Source of the DNA: Leptobrachium leishanense
Lineage: Eukaryota > Chordata > Amphibia > Anura > Megophryidae
Direction of reading: 5' to 3'
Assembly (NCBI GenBank): GCA_009667805.1
Contig: CM019064.1
Coordinates: 385,206,049 to 385,270,048 of the forward strand
DNA: 64,000 nucleotides
Shown here: piece by piece, positions 59,166 through 64,000 of the stretch
How positions within the stretch are numbered: position 1 is the stretch's first letter
Layout: each line of letters begins with the position of its first letter
Position numbers and translations under genes: made by a program
The notes under the pieces: generated by a model
Database searches by the model: none
What the model saw: the letters and a program-made list of their open reading frames with translations, nothing else
Told to the model about the DNA's origin: nothing

Positions 59166-60026
59166 CAGGGTTATTCAAAGCGCATCGAAAAGTCACCGCA
59201 CGTTCGGTGACTTTTCATTCTCTTCAATTCGGTGCGATTTGGCGATCCCATTTCAGCGACTCTGCGGTGTATTCAGCAGGCACCACAGGGCCGCCGTAAT
59301 GCAGGGAAAAGTCGCCGAAAACTCACCGAAAAACGTGGGCGAACGCACACCGAAACCCACAAAACATATGGATTAACCTGCCGAACACGCCAGAGAAACC
59401 CAAGCAGGAGCCGATCACAGCGCAGAGCAGCTGCCGGAAAAAGCCAACACCGCAGACGAATGGAGTAAAAAAAAAAACATACGCTTGAATGTTTGAAAAG
59501 TGAAACGCTGTTTGCAAAGCAACTACAGAGTGAAAATCTCTGAAATTTACATATGAGGTCCAATGAATGATTATAGAAAGAGCTGTCACAGAAAAAAGAA
59601 AAAAAGGTTTTAATTTTTTTTTTTAAAAAAAACCCGAAAAATGCTTTAAAGATCCAAAAAAATCTATGAATAAAGAGACTTTTTACTGCAGAATATTATA
59701 ATGAACGGTTTATTAGATATTGAATTAAAACGGGAATATTTTTAATATTTGAAGCCTATGGGATTCGCCTGAATAAACCTGTCGACTGAAGCCACCGAAT
59801 GGCAGGGCATTTCGGCAGCTTTTCACTGCTGGTTTTTGTTCTCTGAATAGACGAAGCTATGGGGGTTTCACTGCCCTCGAACAGGCACTGTATGTGCAGG
59901 CAATTCGCCCACTTTTGACGAATTGCCTGCTCTGAATAGCCGAATGGCCAAGAAAGGTAACTGAGCGCTGATTTTCAGCGTTCGGTTACCTTTCGGCAGC
60001 CATTCGGATCTCTTTGAATAACCCTG
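59166..60026. mobile_element. CAGGGTTATTC-family element, copy 4, inside the PLE, TSD TTA
   Basis: CAGGGTTATTCAAAGCGCAT at the left, GATCTCTTTGAATAACCCTG at the right, with TTA on both sides (59163-59165 and 60027-60029). The filled site compares with 58603-58620 (tgaggttcagtttaag), which shows the pre-insertion sequence. The 3-bp duplication and inverted ends suggest PIF/Harbinger-like biology; no transposase is present. Same orientation as copy 3, 861 bp. Confidence 0.88.
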
Positions 60027-60029
60027 TTA

Positions 60030-60153
60030 GTTTAAGGCTAGTTTCACCAATATAGCAGCCCTTTTCACACGCCGTGCACTGGATCATGTATACCACATTG
60101 TCAGATGTACAGAGGTACGAGCCCTTGATGTTTACTCAGTATAGCTTTCAGAC
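60030..60153 (-). pseudogene. PLE GIY-YIG fragment (upstream tandem copy, 5' part)
   Basis: Minus strand reads SYLCTSDNVVYMIQCTACEK and CYIGETSLKL before the 59166 element interrupts. It is the front part of the upstream partial copy. Confidence 0.8.
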
Positions 60154-60190
60154 CTGAAGAAGAGAGTAATACTCTCTCAAGCTTGTATTT
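60154..60190 (+). repeat. Hammerhead-like relic in inverted PLE repeat
   Basis: CTGAAGA (60154-60160), stem II AGAGAG/CTCTCT with loop TAATA, then CAAGCTT in place of GAAAGCTT. The changed core G probably abolishes cleavage. It is the mirror partner of 57165-57205. Confidence 0.5.
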
Positions 60191-60282
60191 TAAATGTAAC
60201 GTTAGTCCAATAAAAAAGGTATCACTACAGACTGCTATACTCGTGATTTTTGGCATCTGGACTAACACGGCCTACATAATCT

Positions 60283-60505
60283 CATCCGTGCATACAAATG
60301 CTGGCGGCACTCTGGGTCTGTGCAAAACTGGTTTATTGTGAAAAAGATCAACGTTTCAGTCCGCTATCCGCGGACTTTCATCAGTGTCAGATGTCTACCA
60401 GATCCTGATGAAAGTCCGCTGATAGCGGACTGAAACGTTGATCTTTTTTGCAATAAACCAGGTTTGCAGAGACCCAGAGTGCTGCCAGCATTTGTATGCA
60501 TGGAT
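60283..60505. repeat. ~220-bp palindrome of a PLE-type terminal repeat
   Basis: GTGCATACAAATGCTGGCGG ... AACGTTTCAGTCCGCTATCC on the left is mirrored by AGCGGACTGAAACGTTGATC ... GCTGCCAGCATTTGTATGCA on the right, around about 20 non-paired bases at 60386-60404. Each arm is ~100 bp. The right arm holds a complete hammerhead fold. Confidence 0.85.
60400..60444 (+). ncRNA. Hammerhead ribozyme fold, intact core
   Basis: Core CTGATGA at 60405-60411. Stem II has GTCCGCT/AGCGGAC with loop GAT (seven pairs, extended by an A-T pair). GAAA at 60432-60435, then palindrome ACGT (60435-60438) as a minimal stem III. Cleavage would be expected after 60439. Stem I is AGATC (60400-60404) with GATCT (60440-60444), all five bases pairing. 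The mirror arm on the minus strand (60397-60341) has the same core boxes but lacks the matching AGATC, so only the + strand copy is complete. Confidence 0.83.
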
Positions 60506-60680
60506 GGTTATATTAGCCAGGCGCTGCACTGGGCAAAGGACACTGTTTTCTGAGTGCAGGAACTTATATATATATTTATTGGTAGAGTGTGAAGTGAGGA
60601 ATACCCGGGTAAAGCTGTTTTTACCCAGCAGCATTGAGTAAAGCCTGAAATAAAATCAAATGCCTGAGTAACATGTTTAA

Positions 60681-61018
60681 GGCTAGTGTCAGGTGAGCGT
60701 CTTTGGAGAGCGGAAGTAACGTCCGTGAGAGTGGACGTTCCTTCCACTCGACGCCCGTCTGGCCACCTCGCTGAGTGTACTCTGTGCGCTCAGCGCTGCA
60801 AAGCGCAATCCTGCTATAGAGAATCGTGCTTTGCAGCTCTGTTAACGCGCGTCCTAACGCTTTGCCGGAGAGGCTAGGATAACGGACGCTTGTTGCGCGT
60901 GCATTTCGTAAGCGTGCACAAGCATGTGACCGGCCCTGTTGCAGCGTCACAACGCTGAGACGGACACCGGTAAGCTTGCCAGTACAGGCGCACATAGCGC
61001 GCTCGTCTGACGCCAGCC
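60681..61018. mobile_element. Diverged TTAA-site MITE, GGCTAGTGTCAG subtype
   Basis: Left GGCTAGTGTCAGGTGAGCGT after TTAA (60677-60680), right GCTCGTCTGACGCCAGCC. Shorter than the main family (338 bp) and with an unrelated interior of short palindromes, for example GCTTTGCAGCTC and GAGCGCTGCAAAGCGC types. Non-coding. Confidence 0.65.
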
Positions 61019-61514
61019 TCAGCATTTGGAGTAGTTTCCCTTTGACTGAAAACTTGGGATCACCCGTATCCATTAATAATAACAACAGGGCTCAAAATTT
61101 CCACTCGCCTACTCGCATTTGGCGAGTGGACATTAAGTGAGTGGAAATGCACACACAGGCAGCACAATAAATTATTTTGTGCTGCGTATTGCGGCGGTGC
61201 CACTGTGCAGCCCCCCCTTCCCCAGGCTGCACGGTGGCAGGGATCAGCTGTATAACCTGACCCTTCTCGTCTGTCACTGGCAGGGGGGTGGAGAGGAGCT
61301 TCCTTGCCTCCTCGCTCTGCTCACACTGGGCTCTGATGACTGGGTATACATGTATCTGGGGTCTGATGTCTGGGTATTAAAGGTTTTATTTAGAATAAAG
61401 TTACAAAAATAACATTAACAGTGTAATTTCATAAGATAATTTAAGGGAGTGTGTTTAGGGGCAGAATTGAGGGCTGGGTAGAGGTTAGGTGGAGCAGCTG
61501 GTGGCAAGTAACTC
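61019..61514. other. Unassigned intron interval
   Basis: GCAGCCCCCCCTTCCCC-type GC-rich stretch at 61205-61330 and AT-rich rest. The phrase 'gggctcaaaatttccactcg' at 61088 has an inverse 'tgaaattttgagccctg' at 61861-61877, so a larger element may span 61088-61877 around the MITE at 61515. Confidence 0.5.
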
Positions 61515-61877
61515 TTAGGCTGGGTTCACACCTGAGCGTTTTTCAAACGTGCGCGATCGTGCGTTTTTTTTACGCATGTTCGCGCATACGAAAAAATGCG
61601 CGAACGCGCATTGCAGCACGATCGCGGCTATGTCTATGGCCGCGATCGCGCTGTTATACGCCCCAAAGAAGCTCCCGTACTTCTTTGGGTGTCGGACCTT
61701 TTACAGCGCATTCCTGCGTGCTGTAAAACGTCCAGGTGTGAACCAGCCCCATAGGAAATCATGGGATTTCCGAGGTTGAGCGTTTTACAGCGCTCAGGAA
61801 AGTGCTGTAAGACGCTGGGGTGTGAACGGGACCTTATGAGCTGGATAGTAGCTTGGAACTTGAAATTTTGAGCCCTG
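61088..61877. mobile_element. hAT-like element with CAGGGCTCAAAATTT ends
   Basis: CAGGGCTCAAAATTTCCAC at 61087 and CTTGAAATTTTGAGCCCTG at 61859-61877 are inverted ends about 790 bp apart. The MITE at 61515-61836 lies inside. Eight-base target duplications are not obvious (AATAACAA versus ATAAAAAA). Class is inferred from the CAGGG terminus. Confidence 0.6.
61515..61836. mobile_element. MITE with GGCTGGGTTCACACC ends
   Basis: TTAGGCTGGGTTCACACCTG at the left and GGTGTGAACGGGACCTTA at the right. A second inverted pair inside, GCGTTTTACAGCG and CGCTGTAAAACG types, and the palindrome GGCCGCGATCGCG near 61640. Non-coding. Confidence 0.75.
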
Positions 61878-61996
61878 ATAAAAAAAAATTCACTTTTAAT
61901 CCAGGAGGGTATGTTAGTCTGCAGTTTACCCAGGTAACACCTGAAGCTTTTATTTTGCAGCTTTACCCAACACGTTTGTGACATATCTATCTGATA

Positions 61997-62105
61997 CACT
62001 CACCGGCCACTTTATTAGGTACACCTTGCTAGTACTGGGTTGGCCTCCTTTTGCCTTCAGAACTGCCTTAATTCCTCATGGCATACATTACACAAGGTGT
62101 TGGAA
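61997..62105 (+). mobile_element. Tc1-like terminal fragment
   Basis: CACTCACCGGCCACTTTATT follows TA (61995-61996), and 'actgggttggcctccttttgcc' is a characteristic segment of a Tc1/mariner-type family. It is cut at about 62105, where the next element begins with TGTCACATCC. Confidence 0.65.
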
Positions 62106-62107
62106 AC

Positions 62108-62560
62108 TGTCACATCCTCGGCAACTGCGGGTCCTCAAGGGGGGTCTGGGCATTTGTTTGTGCGCCTTGAGGGGCGCGGCGTGATGACGCGGAGCCGCCG
62201 GCCTTAAATGCAGGGCGCGCGAGTCGACTCATCGCCCTGACGTGGAGTTGGTTCCCGCATCGCCTGGTGTATTCTCTCGTTGATTGGACCCCTTGCTTGA
62301 TGTGCCTAGAGTGATGTCAGCTATACCCTCCTGAAGAGGCCTAGTAAGGCCGAAACGATCGTCAGGGGTTGCTGCACCTCTCGTGCAGGGATGACGTCCT
62401 TGGCAATCCGTACTGGCCGCCCTCATTGGGTGAGAGCAGGCTGATTTGCATATGGAGCATTCATCTCTGTAATGGCACAAGCAAGCTAAAACCTTGAGAC
62501 CTGAGCGGGCCCCACCGTAGAGCAGGCCACTAGTGCTGTTGCTCATCCTCAGGACCGTCA
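62108..62560 (+). mobile_element. Retroelement-like repeat with hammerhead fold
   Basis: Starts TGTCACATCCTCGGCAACTG and ends CTCAGGACCGTCACA, LTR-like limits. Contains GACGTGGAGTTGGTTCCCGC, shared with 22780 (minus strand), and a tail shared with 2876-2975. It holds a hammerhead-type fold at 62318-62374. No direct duplication flanks it. It could be a solo terminal repeat of a PLE- or LTR-type element. Confidence 0.55.
62318..62374 (+). ncRNA. Hammerhead ribozyme fold (one weak stem I pair)
   Basis: Core CTGAAGA at 62331-62337. Stem II GGCC-TAGTAA-GGCC. GAAA at 62352-62355. Palindrome ACGATCGT (62355-62362) as stem III with GTC before the expected cleavage after 62363. Stem I: ACCCT with AGGGGT-type pairing and, beyond a small loop, CAGC (62318-62321) with GCTG (62371-62374). 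The pair next to the core (C/A) is mismatched, so activity may be reduced. Confidence 0.72.
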
Positions 62561-63385
62561 CAAACCCCCCCTTTCCCTCACTCGTTGATTAACTGATTCT
62601 TTTGCTCTGTTGCTGAACCGGATTGTATGAGGACCCTGATTGTTGCTGACTCGGTCTGCCTTTCTGTCCATTCTCTTTCTGACCAAGCCTGTATGTGTGT
62701 TGTGCCTAAAGCAGACTCGGAGTGCTTGTTGCGTTTGAACCACGCTGACCCAGAGTGTATAACTAGCTTGCATAACATTTATACAGAGTATATGTCTGTC
62801 CTGCATAGTGCTGACTCAAATAATCTATCGATGTGCCCGGTTGCCAAATTGGAGTGTATGAGGAACTTTTCTGTTGCCAAATCTGCCTGTAAGAAAACCC
62901 TCTCTTTTGCCAACACGGAACGTTTGTATGACCACGCTTCTGGTAACCCCTGGTGTATGAGCACACTGCCTAAACCTCTTCCTGACTGCTTTCCGTTTAT
63001 CTGTGAAGTTAACCCTTTGTGGCTCAGCGATAACTTGATCTCAAAACCTGCTGTGACTAAATTTTAGTCTTTATTGTTGATCTGTCTGTTCTCCGTGGCT
63101 GGGAGTGATAGGGTTATTGGTCCCGACCATTCAAGGATCTGTGGGTCTAGAAGTCTTTCCAAAACTATTCCCACCACGGTTGTGAGGGGGGTGAGCGGGA
63201 CAGCGAACGTGACACCATCAGTGCATGATCAGACGACAAAACATCCACATTGTTACACTCCTTGAGAGTTACATAAGGACCGTCACATTCCAGTCCCAAG
63301 AAGGATGGGGTCCTTCCCGGTGGAAACGTAACTGTGATATTTAGTACAGTATCATTCCAGGGCACATAGAATGTCACATTTATAA
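62561..63385 (+). other. Downstream part of the retroelement-like segment, unknown
   Basis: CTG-rich sequence with one 146-codon + strand open frame (62627-63067, MRTLIVADSVCLSVHSLSDQ). It is Ser/Cys-rich with repeated 'AK.EC' and 'AD.EC' phrases and matches no family I know. The phrase GGACCGTCACA recurs at 63276. I do not claim a gene. Confidence 0.3.
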
Positions 63386-63792
63386 GGCTAGGGTCAGACT
63401 AACGCAGTATTAACATGCGTTTAGCTGCACTTAATCACGGCCGTGCTAGCAGCAAATGACATCCAATGCCGGGCAACATACGAAGAACGGCCGCACGAAA
63501 GTTTCAAACTAACGCATTTTTTCGAGAACGTCAAACCGCTAGTACTGACGTACAGAGTGCGCTGCGTCCGCACGTGGCATGTGTGCGTGATTAGGAGACG
63601 TCAGACGCTGCTCATGTCCGGCCAACATAACGTCCAGACACCCAAAGTTTCCTGGTTTGGATCCGTAAAATATCACAGCCGTAATTGTGCATCGTATGAC
63701 CGCTATCGCGTATTCCGTGAAAAACTACGTCCATTCGTTCAGACGCACTTTTTGACGGACGATGCGAAAAATGCGTTCGTCTGACCCTAGCC
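63386..63792. mobile_element. TTAA-site MITE, GGCTAGGG family, copy 4, near SPRYD3 exon
   Basis: Left GGCTAGGGTCAGACTAACGC after ATAA, right GCGTTCGTCTGACCCTAGCC before TAAA. 407 bp, same orientation as 33378-33831. It lies only ~120 bp upstream of the second coding exon of SPRYD3. Confidence 0.85.
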
Positions 63793-63915
63793 TAAAACCC
63801 TTAGGTGTATATGGTTATATAGCAACTTCACTTAATGCAATGTATGTCATGTCTGGGATATGTTGCACATTGTAAGAGCTACACGTCTCTCTGAATACAT
63901 TCTCATTCTCCGCAG

Positions 63916-63991
63916 CTACCATGGCAATTCCGGAGAAGTTGGCTGTTATGTCGCTCCTCGACCCCTGAGCAAAGACAATAACTACTTTGAG
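63916..63991 (+). CDS. SPRYD3: SPRYD3 second coding exon (start of first SPRY domain)
   Basis: Acceptor CTCCGCAG ends at 63915. Joining the split Ser codon (AG from 56041-56042 plus C) gives S-YHGNSGEVGCYVAPRPLSKD then NNYFE, the beginning of the first SPRY domain. The donor GTGAGT follows GAG at 63991. The exon is 76 nt; with the 143 coding nt before it the total is 219 nt, 73 codons, so the next intron is phase 0. The rest of the protein (family length is about 440 residues, two SPRY domains) lies beyond the window. Confidence 0.96.
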
Positions 63992-64000
63992 GTGAGTTTA

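Larger units (their letters stand above)
57060..60270 (-). mobile_element. Second Penelope-like element, broken and tandem
   Basis: Minus-strand PLE with terminal-repeat sequence at both outer ends in inverted orientation. At 57070-57205: GGCCGTGTTAGTCCAGATGC ... AGTCTGTAGTGATACC. At 60154-60270: GGTATCACTACAGACTGCTA ... TCTGGACTAACACGGCCTAC. Inside are two partial GIY-YIG segments in tandem (60130-59020 and 58930-57498), separated near 59030 by a TTAACCCC-ended MITE fragment, and two ~860-bp elements inserted at 57691 and 59166. The layout resembles that of the 41.9-kb PLE but is much older. Confidence 0.82.
56043..63915 (+). other. SPRYD3: SPRYD3 intron between coding exons
   Basis: About 7.9 kb from donor GTGGGG (56043) to acceptor CTCCGCAG (63915). 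Nearly all consists of mobile elements described separately: a broken PLE, two CAGGGTTATTC elements, three MITEs, a palindromic HHR repeat and a retroelement-like segment. An AT/ATT microsatellite lies at 56966-56998. An alternative exon is not needed, since the two flanking exons join in frame. Confidence 0.85.

Noticed and set aside
60341..60397. A second complete hammerhead on the minus strand of the 60.4-kb palindrome
   Set aside because: The core boxes are mirrored, but the base-pairing partner for stem I is absent on that side.
62108..62560. Solo LTR with a 5-bp target duplication
   Set aside because: The flanking bases (GAAAC and AACCC) do not match, and no primer-binding site or polypurine tract is evident.
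62627..63067. 146-codon ORF as a real gene
   Set aside because: It follows a repeat shared with other loci, has internally repetitive phrasing and no recognisable domain; kept only as an unassigned interval.

Overview
The window is vertebrate nuclear DNA, most likely from an anuran amphibian. The evidence is one recognisable single-copy vertebrate gene (SPRYD3) and a dense, nested population of mobile elements of frog-like mix: Tc1/mariner, hAT and TTAA-site MITEs, CR1- and L2-like LINEs, a tRNA-headed SINE, and Penelope-like elements (PLEs). The species call is inference. There are no prokaryotic operons and no CRISPR.

The only host gene I can support is the 5' part of SPRYD3 on the + strand. 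It has a CpG-rich promoter and non-coding exon 1 (about 54640-54935), a first coding exon (55892-56042) and a second coding exon (63916-63991). Joined, they give 73 codons in frame, and the gene runs off the right edge. The ~7.9 kb intron between the coding exons is almost entirely mobile DNA.

Layout. 1-3.5 kb: MITEs and a long hairpin. 3.5-6.1 kb: a hAT-type composite with an 8-bp target-site duplication (TSD). 6.3-9.5 kb: an L2/CR1-like LINE tail split by a Tc1 element, then a minisatellite. 9.5-16 kb: MITE and LTR-like debris. 16-21.7 kb: three hAT-type elements with 8-bp TSDs, two of them carrying the same ~23-bp minisatellite in opposite orientation. 22-28 kb: LINE fragments and an 83-bp tandem array. 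28.6-30.3 kb: a second copy of the first Tc1 family. 33.4-38.8 kb: a MITE, a Tc1 relic invaded by two MITEs and a SINE, a third Tc1 family, and a hAT-like element. 40-41.4 kb: a decayed coding region of unknown family. 41.9-45.6 kb: a young PLE with ~825-bp inverted arms and a 17-bp TSD. 45.8-54.2 kb: MITEs, a CR1 tail and a third minisatellite-bearing hAT element. 54.6-64 kb: SPRYD3, with a second, broken PLE and further HHR-bearing repeats in its intron.

Two signals stand out. First, hammerhead-ribozyme (HHR) folds occur at several sites in PLE terminal repeats and related elements. At least three have an intact core and a pairing stem I. Second, one ~23-bp minisatellite family occurs inside three separate hAT-type elements with different TSDs and two different terminal sequences. 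One of its arrays has a ~338-bp higher-order repeat. This suggests that non-autonomous DNA transposons seed satellite arrays.
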